Part shown: one piece after another, positions 44,501-53,987 of the stretch
Layout of the letters: each line of letters starts with the position of its first letter
How positions within the stretch are numbered: position 1 is the first letter of the stretch
The notes under the pieces: generated by a model
Told to the model about the DNA's origin: nothing
The model's input: the letters and a program-made list of their open reading frames with translations, nothing else
Databases searched by the model: none
Position numbers and translations under genes: made by a program
Source of the DNA: UBA9076 sp964418835
Lineage (GTDB): Bacteria; Bacillota_I; Bacilli_A; Erysipelotrichales; Erysipelotrichaceae
NCBI GenBank assembly: GCA_964418835.1
Contig: CAYQNJ010000004.1
Span: forward strand, 1 to 64,000
DNA: 64,000 bases
Direction of reading: 5' to 3'

Positions 44501-46100
44501 GATTCAACCAACATCTAATCCAAATATCTATTCAACAATGGCAGATGGAAGAATAGTTACACATAATAATGACGTTATTTATGAAAATGTTAACTTATCT
44601 GGACCTATTCAAATATCATTTACTGCAGTTCCAGGCTCAAGAACTGGTGATCACTATCCAATTGGAGATATGTATCTAGACTTTAGTGATGCGGTAGATA
44701 AGTATAACGCACATGAACTTAGTAGTTTAGTAGATGGTTCAATAGATGGAATTACAAACTACACTATCAAAGATGCTGTTGTGGATAGTTTAGGATTATC
44801 ATCAACCACAACAACTGAGCCAAAACTTTTAAAATATGATTTTAGGCAAACAAGTGATACACCATATAAAATAAATGTACTTCGTGCAAGTGATGTTGGA
44901 AGTGATATTACTCCAGGTAAGAACGATGGAGAATACGATTTTGTAAACAAAGATATATCATTTAAAACTCATGAAGCTAATGATCTTAATCAATTAGTAA
45001 GCATGACTTCTTCAATAAGCGCACCTACTTTTGGAATGACAACATATGTAAAACTTCCAAAAGAAGGGCAAGTTACAAAATACAATGATGAAAATAGTGT
45101 TCTACAAACAAAAGTTAGTGATTACACAATAAACATAGATGCAGTACCTGAAATTTATCAAAGTGTTGGATTAAAGGATGATGTAGTAATTAAGTATTTC
45201 TATACTTATGATGCTAATTATGATCCACCAATTAATGTAAAAGCTGATAAAACAGATATTGCAGATAATGCAGTATATACTGAAATTCCACCAGCAACAC
45301 CTGAAGAGTTTAAAAAGGTAACTGGAATTAAAATATATGTAAGTGAATTACCTGCAGAAAGTGCAATCACATTTAAACTAGATCTATCAACACCAACTAA
45401 GAATACACTTAATGATATCTATGCTTATTCAAGTGGAACATTTAGTTACTTTGGTGATGTAGGAATGACTCAAATAGATGTAGGTAGATTAACCTTAAAC
45501 ACATGGGAATATCAAACTTATGACTTAGTTAAAGGCAATATATTCTGGGATACATACAATGAAAATGGACTTCAAGGATTAACTGAAGCTGATGGTTCTC
45601 TAGAAGAATTACCAATAGAGAATATTAAAGTAAAACTTTATGATAAAAACGATGTTTTAATAGATGAAACATTAACTGATTCTAATGGTAACTATTTATT
45701 AAGATCTTATATATTAGATGAAGGACAATATGTTGTTATAGAAACACCTGATGGAAGTAAACTTACAAAACAAAGTGATGTTGATTTCCAAGAAAGTTTA
45801 ATTGACTCTGACTTTGATAGAGAATCTAATAAATTAGTACTCCCTCAAGCAACTCCTTTAGGATTTAAAAATGTAAGTGCTGGAATTGTAAAATTACCAG
45901 AAATACAAGCTCCAGATATTGAAATAATTCTAGGAAGAGAAACTGAAAAAGAATATAAAGCAACATTAATTGATTATTTAGGAATGGATATTACAGATGA
46001 TTTAGATGCATATAAATTAGAATACAATTTATCTAATGATGAAAGTATTGCGACTGTACTTGAAAAAACAGTCACAAACAATAACAATTACAGGTGTTAA
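41560..46100 (+). CDS. Second giant surface protein, fragment 2 (central region)
   Basis: This is the central 1,500 residues, open from about 41557; the first in-frame ATG is 41763, which has no credible ribosome binding site, so this is a continuation and not a separate gene. Most is beta-rich sequence of unknown family with Tyr/Asp/Asn-rich stretches. An SdrD-B-like domain is at nt about 45528-45780 (KGNIFWDTYNENGLQG...ENIKVKLYDKNDVLIDE). The reading ends at 46100 after an A6 run (46063-46068); removing one A joins VLEK to QSQTITITGVKYGTT in the next frame. The split at both ends is by single bases. Confidence 0.78.
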
Positions 46101-48063
46101 ATATGGAACTACAACAGCTACTGTAAAAGTTAAAAATACATTAGGTGATTATGTAGAGAAAACATTTAATATCATAGTAAAAGATCAAAGATATAAAGTT
46201 GAACATTATGTAAGACAAGTAGGTAATGGAAACAACGTTGGAGAATTTAAACATTTAGTTGAAGATGACTCTATTGTAAGTAGTATTTCTATAGGAGAAA
46301 AACCAACAGATGGAGTTACTCCAAATACATATACTGGATTTATTTATGATAATACTAAATATCTAGATTCTGCTACAGCTGAAACATCTACTCAATTAGT
46401 TGTAAAAGAAGATGGAAGTCTAGTAGTTAGACTTTATTATGAAAAGGAAATGATAGATATTTCAGGTACAAAAACTTGGAGTAACATGGAAGTTTATCAT
46501 GATAGGGAATTACCTCAAGCAATAATCAATATTTATAGAAGTGTAAATGGAGTTGAAGAAACAACACCAATCATTTCTAAGACAGTAAGTGATAAACTAG
46601 GTAATGTTTATCAAGCTTCTGTATTTAAATATGATAATGATTTAAATGAATATAGTTATAGATTTGTGGAAGAAGAATTACCATACTTTATAAGTACACA
46701 AAATGGTAATGACTTTGAAAATAAATATGATCCTATTCCAACAACATCAAATCTACCAGTAATAAATAAAGCTTTATCAGGAGTAAATGATCCTCATGAA
46801 GAAACATTTAAATTTAAACTAGAACCAATAGGAGATGCACCAGCACCATTAGTAAATGAGTTTGAAATTACAGGTGAGGGTAGTGTTGAAACTAGTAGTG
46901 TCGAGTTTAAGTTTGGTGGAAGTAAGGCTGCGCCAATATTCTATCAATATAAGATTACAGAAATAGATTTACCAAACAGTTATATTAATGAAGAAGAAAT
47001 AATTGTTACAGTAGAAGTAATAGATTCTGATGGAAATGTGAAGGCAAGAGTAGCTAAGATAGAAAATAGTGGAACTACTACAAATTCAGTCATATTCACT
47101 AATGAATATAAACCAGATCCAATAACTTATGAATTGAGTATTGATAAGATAATTGAAGGAAATGAAACAGTTAAAGATGAAACATTTACCTTTAATATAG
47201 TCGATAAAGAAGGTAAGATTACAACCGCAAGTATTTCTGGTGAAGGTAATGTAGTAAGTACACTAGAGTTTAAGGAAGCTGGAGAATATACATTTACAAT
47301 AACTGAGGTAAAAGGAAGTCATATAGCATATACATATGATGAAAGTAAATTTGTTCTAACAGTAATAGTTACTGATACAGATGGTGTATTAAGCTTAATT
47401 AGTGAAATAACTAAAGAAATACCAATTGAGGTTACTGATCCTGAAGGTGAACCAGGTATAGTTGAAGATATACCTGTGGAATATGAGGTTGTGGAAAGTG
47501 TAGACTTTACAAATATATACACTCCAAAACCTGTAAGAATAGACCCACCAGTAGAAAAAGAAATAATTGGTAATCCAAATAATAAACAAACATTCACATT
47601 TATTATGAAGGCAGATGATCCTACTTATCCAATGCCTGAAGGAAGTGTTGAAGGTGAAAAAGAAATGAGTATAGATGGTGCTGGAAGTGTTGAATTTGGT
47701 TGGATAGAATATACTGAAACAGGCACATACACTTATTCAATTTCAGAAAAACAAGAAGTTGTTACTGGATATACTTATGATGAGGAAGTATATACAGTTA
47801 CTGTGATAGTTAGTGATGATGGTAATGGATATTTAAAGGCTGAAAGAATTATTGAAAATTCTAGTAAGGTAGTTAAGGATGTCGCTTTATTTATAAATGA
47901 ATATAAAGCTCCTAATACTCCAATAATAAACAAGCCAGAAGAAAAACCTGTTATATATCAAGTACCTAATACATCTAGCAATAATGATATAATGACTTGG
48001 TTTATCATGATATTTATATCAATCAGTGGTTTATTAGTTATTAGAAAAAAGAGATTTTTCTAA
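46036..48063 (+). CDS. Second giant surface protein, fragment 3 (isopeptide domains and wall anchor)
   Basis: This is the C-terminal 660 residues after the A6 frameshift. It has a MucBP-like segment (YKVEHYVRQV...), a Cna-B domain (IDISGTKTWSNMEVYHDRE, nt about 46459-46738) and three FctA/Spy0128-like isopeptide domains (nt about 46759-47118, 47125-47518, 47540-47910). The sorting signal VPNTSSNN (47962-47985), a hydrophobic helix and the tail RKKRFF finish it. The VPxT[AS]xNN pattern matches the first adhesin (VPKTATNN), implying the same non-canonical sortase. The ATG at 46036 lies inside the upstream frame and is not a real start. Confidence 0.82.
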   Translation: MMKVLRLYLKKQSQTITITGVKYGTTTATVKVKNTLGDYVEKTFNIIVKDQRYKVEHYVRQVGNGNNVGEFKHLVEDDSIVSSISIGEKPTDGVTPNTYTGFIYDNTKYLDSATAETSTQLVVKEDGSLVVRLYYEKEMIDISGTKTWSNMEVYHDRELPQAIINIYRSVNGVEETTPIISKTVSDKLGNVYQASVFKYDNDLNEYSYRFVEEELPYFISTQNGNDFENKYDPIPTTSNLPVINKALSGVNDPHEETFKFKLEPIGDAPAPLVNEFEITGEGSVETSSVEFKFGGSKAAPIFYQYKITEIDLPNSYINEEEIIVTVEVIDSDGNVKARVAKIENSGTTTNSVIFTNEYKPDPITYELSIDKIIEGNETVKDETFTFNIVDKEGKITTASISGEGNVVSTLEFKEAGEYTFTITEVKGSHIAYTYDESKFVLTVIVTDTDGVLSLISEITKEIPIEVTDPEGEPGIVEDIPVEYEVVESVDFTNIYTPKPVRIDPPVEKEIIGNPNNKQTFTFIMKADDPTYPMPEGSVEGEKEMSIDGAGSVEFGWIEYTETGTYTYSISEKQEVVTGYTYDEEVYTVTVIVSDDGNGYLKAERIIENSSKVVKDVALFINEYKAPNTPIINKPEEKPVIYQVPNTSSNNDIMTWFIMIFISISGLLVIRKKRFF

Positions 48064-48105
48064 AAAAGGCTGTTAGTTACTATAAAGTAATCTAACAGCT
48101 TTTTG
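48063..48105 (+). terminator. Terminator of the second giant surface gene
   Basis: AAAAGGCTGTTAG-TTACT and AGTAA-T-CTAACAGCTTTTTG form a long interrupted stem right after the stop codon. Confidence 0.85.
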
Positions 48106-48141
48106 TTTAATATTTGTAATTGTTATTTATCATTTAAGTTA

Positions 48142-48157
48142 TAATGTAAGTATACTT
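48142..48157 (+). promoter_or_regulatory. -10 box and AAGTATACTT palindrome before the XRE gene
   Basis: TATAAT ends at 48145 and the 10-bp palindrome AAGTATACTT is at 48148-48157, near the expected transcription start. It is a possible operator for the XRE domain encoded downstream. No clear -35 box was found. Confidence 0.35.
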
Positions 48158-48222
48158 GTAAGCTATGTTTGCCTATTAACAATAAAACAAGTAAAATATT
48201 AGTATTAAAAGTGAGGATTAAT

Positions 48223-50400
48223 ATGTCTAATCAATTTCCAAATAAATTAATTACTCTAAGAAAACACTTTAATTATTCCCAACAAGACATTGCGGAAATA
48301 ATGGGAGTGCCTGTTTCAGAATACATGAAGTGGGAAAATGGAAGTAAGCTATGTTCAATGTCACAATTGCTTAGACTAGCAAATACTTTTAAAGTTAGCT
48401 TAGATGAATTATTTGATAACTCATTAGAGGTTACTCTGCCTAATATTGCCTTAGATGATAGTATAGAAATACCATTTCAAAACAAACTTCAAAACACTAC
48501 TCAAATACCTGTAGTAAATGAGTATACAAGTGATATATTTCCTATACAAGAAGATATAATACAAAATACTCAAACTTCTGGTTTAGATAAAACTATGGTT
48601 ACTAGAATTATTGGTGATAATACTTTAGAAGTAGTTGAACCAGAAGAAACAATGGTTATTAAAAAGCCAAAACAAGTAGTTGAAACTAAAAAAGAAGACG
48701 TAAAGAAAAATAAGAATTTACCAATAATTATTGCAGGAATAGTAGGTGTTTTATTACTAGGTGTTGTTGGTTTTTATGTTTTAAATATGAATAATAAAAA
48801 TAATATAAATGATATTAGTAATACAAATAGATTAGTAGCCGCAAAAGAATATAGTGCTTATTTATCTAGTGAAGGAACAATAGTAACTCATGGTAATAAA
48901 CCTGACACAAAAGATTTTTTAAGTGTGATTCAATTAAGTGCTAGAGGTAATACAATGCTTGGATTAAATAAAGATGGAAGTGTTGTATGTAGCGGTGTTA
49001 ATTGCGATGTTAGTGAGTGGGAAAATATTAAAATGATTTCCGCAAGTAATACAACATCTTTAGGTTTAACTGATGAAAACAAGGTTCTTTGTGTAGGAAG
49101 TAATTGTAATGTGGACTCATGGGAAAATGTTAGCTTTATACATGCGAGTGATTTTGGGACTTATGGAATAAGTGAAGGTAAGGTTTTATATTCTGGAACA
49201 CAAAATATTGAAGGTAAAATATCTTCTTTAAGTGGGATTAAGGAACTTACAACATCTTCTAATTACTTAGTTACGTTAAGTAATTCAGGACAAGTAAATG
49301 TAATATCTTTAACTAATTTAGAAGGTTTAATTACTAATACTTGGAATAATATAACTCAAATAAGTGCTGGAAGTGACTTTGTGGCAGGACTTGGATCTGA
49401 TGGAAGAGTTAATATAGTTGGTAATGAAACTATATTAGAAGAAGTTGGACAATGGTCAAACATAAAATATATTGCGTCTTATGATAACTATATAATTGGA
49501 ATAAACAATAACAACCTTATGTTAGGTGCTGGTGATAATACATATAACCAATATGAAAACAACAATGTTTCACCTTCGCCAACCATAGAAACTTCTACCA
49601 AATTAAGTAAGGTAGGAAATATAAAATTCTCTGAAAATAATAAAGTTTTACAAGTTGTTTGGGATAAAGTGGAAAATGCGGACTTCTATCAAGTTTCTGT
49701 AAATGTGGCTGGAAATTACACAGTTAAAACTCTTACTAATTCTCTTACAATAGATTCAAATAAACTTACAAGCAATACAAACTATATGGTTAGTATTGTG
49801 GCTAATTCAAATGATCCAACTAAGTATGAATCTAGTGATGCTAGTGTTGTAAATTATCAATATATAGGTGCTACACCTACTCCTGAAGTAGTTCAATATA
49901 CAGTTATATTCTATGATTATGATGGTAAGACTGTATTAAGTGAACAAAAGGTTGATAGTGGAAATAATGCGATAGCTCCAGTTGATCCTTCAAGACAAGG
50001 ATATACATTCATGGGTTGGAAAGGTGATTATTTTAATATTACTAAAGATACTAAAATATATGCGACTTATGATAAAATACAAGCTAAAACTTATAAGATT
50101 ACATTTAATGATGTAGATGGCAAGAATATAACTTCTATGACATTAGAAGAGGGAAGTGCAGTAACTCCACCAACAATGCAAGGTAAAACAAATTCCAAGG
50201 TGTCTTGGAATCCTCAGTTAGAACCAACTGCGACTAGGGATATTACATATACAGCTGTTTATGTATGTACTATTATTGATGCTAATGGAAATTTACTAAC
50301 ACCTGATGCTAGTGGTAACTGTAATTGTCCTGAAGGTACTACTCTTACTGATGGTGTGTGTAAGGTGGTAGAAACTACACCAGCACCTACAGGAGGTTAA
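48223..50400 (+). CDS. Membrane-anchored XRE regulator with extracellular RCC1-like and InlB repeats
   Basis: The protein of about 725 aa combines a cytoplasmic XRE helix-turn-helix (residues about 8-62: LITLRKHFNYSQQDIAEIMGV...KWENGSK), a polar linker and one membrane helix (LPIIIAGIVGVLLLGVVGFYVL, about 165-187). The external part has RCC1-like repeats (SSEGTIVTHGN, NKDGSVVCSGVNC, DENKVLCVGSNC, WENV spacing), a fibronectin-III-like domain (about 460-550), two InlB-type repeats and a Cys-containing tail. The start is ATG 48223, which has GTGAGG upstream; an upstream TTG lacks a site. Topology suggests surface sensing linked to DNA binding. It lies just after the giant surface gene, a possible target. 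Confidence 0.75.
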   Translation: MSNQFPNKLITLRKHFNYSQQDIAEIMGVPVSEYMKWENGSKLCSMSQLLRLANTFKVSLDELFDNSLEVTLPNIALDDSIEIPFQNKLQNTTQIPVVNEYTSDIFPIQEDIIQNTQTSGLDKTMVTRIIGDNTLEVVEPEETMVIKKPKQVVETKKEDVKKNKNLPIIIAGIVGVLLLGVVGFYVLNMNNKNNINDISNTNRLVAAKEYSAYLSSEGTIVTHGNKPDTKDFLSVIQLSARGNTMLGLNKDGSVVCSGVNCDVSEWENIKMISASNTTSLGLTDENKVLCVGSNCNVDSWENVSFIHASDFGTYGISEGKVLYSGTQNIEGKISSLSGIKELTTSSNYLVTLSNSGQVNVISLTNLEGLITNTWNNITQISAGSDFVAGLGSDGRVNIVGNETILEEVGQWSNIKYIASYDNYIIGINNNNLMLGAGDNTYNQYENNNVSPSPTIETSTKLSKVGNIKFSENNKVLQVVWDKVENADFYQVSVNVAGNYTVKTLTNSLTIDSNKLTSNTNYMVSIVANSNDPTKYESSDASVVNYQYIGATPTPEVVQYTVIFYDYDGKTVLSEQKVDSGNNAIAPVDPSRQGYTFMGWKGDYFNITKDTKIYATYDKIQAKTYKITFNDVDGKNITSMTLEEGSAVTPPTMQGKTNSKVSWNPQLEPTATRDITYTAVYVCTIIDANGNLLTPDASGNCNCPEGTTLTDGVCKVVETTPAPTGG

Positions 50401-50401
50401 T

Positions 50402-50605
50402 ATGAGTGAATACATGATTAATGATAAGACTTGGTATTATCTAAAGAATAATCAAAAAGAAGGACCTTTTACTGAGAATGAGATTATAAAATTAATCCAA
50501 CATCAAATAATTAATGGTGATGATTATATATGGATGTTAGATTTAAATGATTGGGTATTATTAAAGAATTCATTGTTTAGTTTATATATGCCAAATGATT
50601 TGTAA
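50402..50605 (+). CDS. Small GYF_2-domain protein
   Basis: The 67-aa protein is almost entirely a GYF_2 (DUF4339) domain: WYYLKNNQKEGPFTENEIIKLI...DDYIWMLDLNDWVLL. GYF_2 domains bind proline-rich peptides or act as interaction modules on bacterial membrane proteins. It starts 1 bp after the stop of the XRE-propeller gene, with AGGAGG inside that gene's end, so the two are translationally linked. The partner is unknown; Pro-rich stretches occur in nearby surface proteins. Confidence 0.7.
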   Translation: MSEYMINDKTWYYLKNNQKEGPFTENEIIKLIQHQIINGDDYIWMLDLNDWVLLKNSLFSLYMPNDL

Positions 50606-50639
50606 TTTTATTTAGTATTATGTTATTTTATAGTAGAAA

Positions 50640-50838
50640 CTAGATAATGAAATAGTAATTAGTATAACTCTATAGAGAGAATCTGTTTGGTGAAAAGATT
50701 TGTGTAAAGCTAATGAATGCATCATTATGGGAATAATTGAATCAAAGTAAATTATTACGTTACTCGCGTTAAGAGGTTAAGAAGTAAGAAAAGTGGAACC
50801 ACGCTAAGGCGTCTTTTTATCAGACGTCTTTTTTATTG
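50640..50838 (+). promoter_or_regulatory. T-box riboswitch of cysS
   Basis: The leader has the T-box sequence AAGTGGAACCACG (50791-50803). It is followed by a terminator formed by AAGGCGTC (50806-50813), GACGTCTT (50823-50830) and a T run. Upstream, AGTA, AGAGA and GGTG elements of Stem I are recognisable at about 50660-50695. A TGC at 50718-50720 could be the Cys specifier codon, though I did not fold the whole RNA. Uncharged tRNA-Cys binding should prevent termination and raise cysS expression. Confidence 0.85.
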
Positions 50839-50848
50839 GAGGAAAGAT

Positions 50849-52183
50849 ATGATTACACTATATAACAGCAAGAGTTTAAAGATTGAAGAGTTTAAGAGTA
50901 TAGAACCATGTTTGGTTAAAATGTATGTTTGTGGGCCTACAGTGTACAATTACGCTCATATTGGTAATGCTAGACCTATTATTGTTTTTGATACACTAAG
51001 GCGTTTATTTGAGGCTGAGGGATATAAGGTTAAGTTTGTGTCTAACTATACTGATGTGGATGATAAGATAATTAAAAAAGCTATTGAAGAGAATGTGGAT
51101 GAATCTACTATTGCACAAAGATATATAGATGCTTATGAAAAGGTAAGAAATGATTTAAATACTATTGAATTAGACGCTAAACCTAGAGTTACTGAAACAA
51201 TGAAAGATATTATCGAGTTTATTGATAAGATGGTAAAAAGTGGTAATGCGTATGAAATAGATGGTGATGTTTATTTTAGAGTTAAAAGTATTAAGGATTA
51301 TGGATCTATATCTAATCAAAACTTAGAAGATTTACAAGCTGGTGCTAGAATTGAAGAGAATGACAAAAAGGAATCTCCTTTTGATTTTGCATTGTGGAAA
51401 AAAACAGATGATGGTATTAAATGGGATTCTCCATGGGGATTAGGAAGACCTGGTTGGCATACTGAATGTGTTGTAATGATTGAGGATAATTTTAATGGAA
51501 TGATAGATATTCATGGTGGTGGTATTGATTTGAAGTTTCCCCATCACGAAAATGAAGCTGCACAAAACATGGCTGTTCATCATAATCATATTGCTAACTA
51601 TTGGGTTCATAATGCGATGATAAATATTGAGGGTGATAAGATGAGTAAATCACTTGGTAATGTGACTTGGGCTCAAGATGTAATAAATAAATTGGGTGCT
51701 TCTTTAACAAGGTGGTTTGTTTTATCTGTACATTATAGAAAAGAATTAAACTTTAGTGATGAAGCAATTGAAACATCAAGAAAAGAGTTAGATAAAATAC
51801 TTCAAGCTTTAAAGAGTGCTAGAGTAAAAGTATCTTTAAATAATATTGATTTTGTAGATGAAAAAGATGAAGAAAGTTATAGAAGTTTCTTAGATGCGAT
51901 GGATGATGATTTAAATACTCCTAATGCGTATACAGTAATATATGATACAGTTAAAAAATTAAATAGTTCTTTAAGAGTTAAAGATATTGTTTATAGTGAT
52001 TTAATTAAACTTATTAATAGTATTGAAGCTATGCTAGATGTATTAGGTATTGAATATATTAAGTATCAACTAGATGATGAACAAAAACAGTTATTTTATA
52101 ACTGGAACAATGCAAAGGCTGAAAAGAATTTTGAACTTGCGGATAAGTATAGAACTCAATTAATAGAGAAGGAGTTATTATAA
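50849..52183 (+). CDS. cysS: Cysteine-tRNA ligase
   Basis: The 444-aa class I synthetase charges tRNA-Cys. CGPTVYNYAHIGNARP contains the zinc-ligand Cys and the HIGH-like HIGN; KMSKSLGN is the KMSKS loop. HTECVVMI and the GIDLKFPHHENE metal/ATP region are intact. It is slightly shorter than E. coli CysS because of a reduced C-terminal domain. It is preceded by a T-box and GGAGG, and its stop overlaps the start of mrnC, beginning the usual cysS-mrnC-rlmB order. Confidence 0.97.
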   Translation: MITLYNSKSLKIEEFKSIEPCLVKMYVCGPTVYNYAHIGNARPIIVFDTLRRLFEAEGYKVKFVSNYTDVDDKIIKKAIEENVDESTIAQRYIDAYEKVRNDLNTIELDAKPRVTETMKDIIEFIDKMVKSGNAYEIDGDVYFRVKSIKDYGSISNQNLEDLQAGARIEENDKKESPFDFALWKKTDDGIKWDSPWGLGRPGWHTECVVMIEDNFNGMIDIHGGGIDLKFPHHENEAAQNMAVHHNHIANYWVHNAMINIEGDKMSKSLGNVTWAQDVINKLGASLTRWFVLSVHYRKELNFSDEAIETSRKELDKILQALKSARVKVSLNNIDFVDEKDEESYRSFLDAMDDDLNTPNAYTVIYDTVKKLNSSLRVKDIVYSDLIKLINSIEAMLDVLGIEYIKYQLDDEQKQLFYNWNNAKAEKNFELADKYRTQLIEKELL

Positions 52184-52566
52184 TGAACAGCAATGAAATG
52201 AGTGGAGGAACATTAGCTTATTTAGGTGATGCAATATGGTCGTTTTTAGTAAGAGAATATTTGATTCAAAAAGGATATAGTAGACCAGATGACTTACAAA
52301 AACTTAGTGTAAAATATGTAAGTGCTAAAGCTCAAGCTGCGATATTTATTGAACTTTTAGAAGGTAGTTTCTTTACTAATTCTGAAATTGAAATATATAA
52401 AAGAGGAAGAAATTATAAAAGTGGTACTACTCCAAAGAATACAGATGTTCAAATATATAGGATTTCTACAGGTTTTGAAGCTTTAATTGGTTATTGGCAT
52501 GTGGAGAATCAAAAGGAAAGAATAGCACAACTTTGGGAAGAGGTTAAAACCATGATGGAGGTATAA
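52183..52566 (+). CDS. mrnC: Mini-ribonuclease III
   Basis: The 127-aa RNase-III catalytic domain has no double-stranded-RNA-binding domain. The signature is LAYLGDAIWSFLVREYLI, with acidic metal ligands there and in the C-terminal FEALIGYWHVE. MrnC matures 23S rRNA ends in Bacillus. It starts on the last base of cysS and ends 1 bp before rlmB, so all three are co-translated. Confidence 0.92.
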   Translation: MNSNEMSGGTLAYLGDAIWSFLVREYLIQKGYSRPDDLQKLSVKYVSAKAQAAIFIELLEGSFFTNSEIEIYKRGRNYKSGTTPKNTDVQIYRISTGFEALIGYWHVENQKERIAQLWEEVKTMMEV

Positions 52567-52567
52567 T

Positions 52568-53293
52568 ATGGCACAATATGTCTACGGGAAGAATGTTGTA
52601 AAAAGATTACTTGAGGATAAGTCTAAGATCTATGAAATTTATTTGAGTATTGATGATGAGTATATTAATAAACTAGCAAAAAAATCTAATATTAAACTTA
52701 TAAAGATGGATAAAAAGAAGTTAGATAAACTTGTGAATAGTACAAATCATCAAGGGGTAATTGCGAAGATTGATGAATATAAGACTACAGATCTAAATGA
52801 TATCTTAAGTAGTGTTCCTAGAAATGAAAAAGGATTAATAATTGTGTTAGATGAAATAGAAGATCCTCATAATCTAGGTGCTATCCTTAGAAGTGCTGAC
52901 TGTGTTGGTGTTCATGGAGTTATTATTAAAAAGAATAACGCTGTTGGGTTAACTCCTACAGTTGCTAAAGTGTCTGCAGGTGCTATTAACACGGTAAAAG
53001 TTGCAAGTGTTACAAATATATCAACAACCTTAAAACAACTTAAAGATGAGGGTTATTGGGTTGTTGGTACAGATATGGAGAATGCTCAGGATTATAGGGC
53101 ATTAAAGTATGATACTAATATTGTTTTGGTTATTGGAAATGAAGGAAAAGGTATATCTCCTTTAGTTAAAAAACAATGTGACTTTATGGTTAAATTACCT
53201 ATGGTTGGTAAGATTACTTCTTTGAATGCTTCTGTAGCTAGTGGTATTTTACTTTATGAAATTTACAACAAGAGATTCCCATTAGGGGAGTGA
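52568..53293 (+). CDS. rlmB: 23S rRNA 2'-O-methyltransferase, RlmB/TrmH family
   Basis: The 241-aa SPOUT-family methyltransferase has an N-terminal RNA-substrate domain (YGKNVVKRLLEDKSKIYEIYLS). LDEIEDPHNLGAILRSADCVGVHGVI (motif 1, Asn-Leu-Gly-Ala) follows, with VIGNEGKGISPLVKKQCDFMVKLPMVGKITSLNASVASGI (motifs 2 and 3, S-adenosylmethionine knot). RlmB methylates G2251 of 23S rRNA; the exact target here is by family position. Gene order after mrnC is conserved in Bacillota. Confidence 0.92.
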   Translation: MAQYVYGKNVVKRLLEDKSKIYEIYLSIDDEYINKLAKKSNIKLIKMDKKKLDKLVNSTNHQGVIAKIDEYKTTDLNDILSSVPRNEKGLIIVLDEIEDPHNLGAILRSADCVGVHGVIIKKNNAVGLTPTVAKVSAGAINTVKVASVTNISTTLKQLKDEGYWVVGTDMENAQDYRALKYDTNIVLVIGNEGKGISPLVKKQCDFMVKLPMVGKITSLNASVASGILLYEIYNKRFPLGE

Positions 53294-53901
53294 TTAATTT
53301 GCATAATGCTTTTGAACTTGTTTACATGATCCAACAAAAGGATGAATATGCTTCTAATGAGTTATTTAATCAATATAGATTATTGGTTAATAAACTTGTA
53401 AGTGATACAATTCATTCTTATCCAACTTTGTCATTTTATAAGGAAGATATCCAACAAGAGTCTTATGTGACATTAATGGATACAGTTAATACTTATAGGG
53501 ATGATCAAAATGCGTCATTTAAAACATTCTTGTATGTTTGTGTTCTTAGAAAGATTAAATCAATGTTGAGGCATTACTTATGTCAAAAGAATATAGCTAA
53601 TGTTTATGCAGTTTCATTAGATGATTATATTAATGAAGAAAGTAACATATATACTATTGAATTAAATAAAAATCCAGATAGATTAAGTGAACCTGAATAT
53701 AGATTTAATTATAATGAGGCAGTAACAAGGGTTAATGATGTATATAGAAATATGAATGATAAGGATAAACTAATATTAGATATGAGTTTAAAAAGTGTAA
53801 GTTATGAAGATGCATCAAAATTACTTAATTGTTCTAAGAAGAAATATGATAATTTAGTTCAAAAAGTAAGAAGAAACATAAAGAATGCAGTATATGAATG
53901 A
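53290..53901 (+). CDS. Sigma-70-family factor, SigH-like position
   Basis: The 203-aa sigma factor has a region-2 segment (ELFNQYRLLVNKLVSD...YKEDIQQESYVTLMDTVNTYRDDQNASFKTFLYVCVLRKIKSML). The C-terminal region 4 is NMNDKDKLILDMSLKSVSYEDASKLLNCSKKKYDNLVQKVRRNI. Location between rlmB and rpmG-secE-nusG is the classical place of sigH in Bacillota, but the sequence is divergent. Whether it controls competence, stationary phase or something else cannot be read here. It overlaps rlmB by 4 bp; the start at 53290 is ATT/GTG-poor and the TTG at 53299 is an alternative. Confidence 0.75.
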   Translation: MINLHNAFELVYMIQQKDEYASNELFNQYRLLVNKLVSDTIHSYPTLSFYKEDIQQESYVTLMDTVNTYRDDQNASFKTFLYVCVLRKIKSMLRHYLCQKNIANVYAVSLDDYINEESNIYTIELNKNPDRLSEPEYRFNYNEAVTRVNDVYRNMNDKDKLILDMSLKSVSYEDASKLLNCSKKKYDNLVQKVRRNIKNAVYE

Positions 53902-53920
53902 AGATATTCTTCATTCTTTT
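53896..53920 (+). terminator. Terminator of the cysS-sigma operon
   Basis: GAATGAAGA (53896-53904) pairs with TCTTCATTC (53908-53916) followed by TTTT; the stop codon of the sigma gene is inside. Confidence 0.75.
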
Positions 53921-53926
53921 ATATTG

Positions 53927-53956
53927 TTGACTATTTATCATTATTTATGGTAAAGT
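53927..53956 (+). promoter_or_regulatory. Promoter of rpmG-secE-nusG
   Basis: TTGACT (53927-53932), an 18-bp spacer and TAAAGT (53951-53956) just before the rpmG ribosome binding site AAGGAG. Confidence 0.6.
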
Positions 53957-53987
53957 GGTTAAGCAATGAAAAGGAGTTGTTTTAATC

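Noticed and set aside
4018..46100. Programmed ribosomal frameshifting in the giant surface genes
   Set aside because: The A6 site has no clear slippery heptamer with downstream pseudoknot, the other sites are not slippery in the right direction, and products would need several shifts in one protein. Length variation or sequencing error is simpler.
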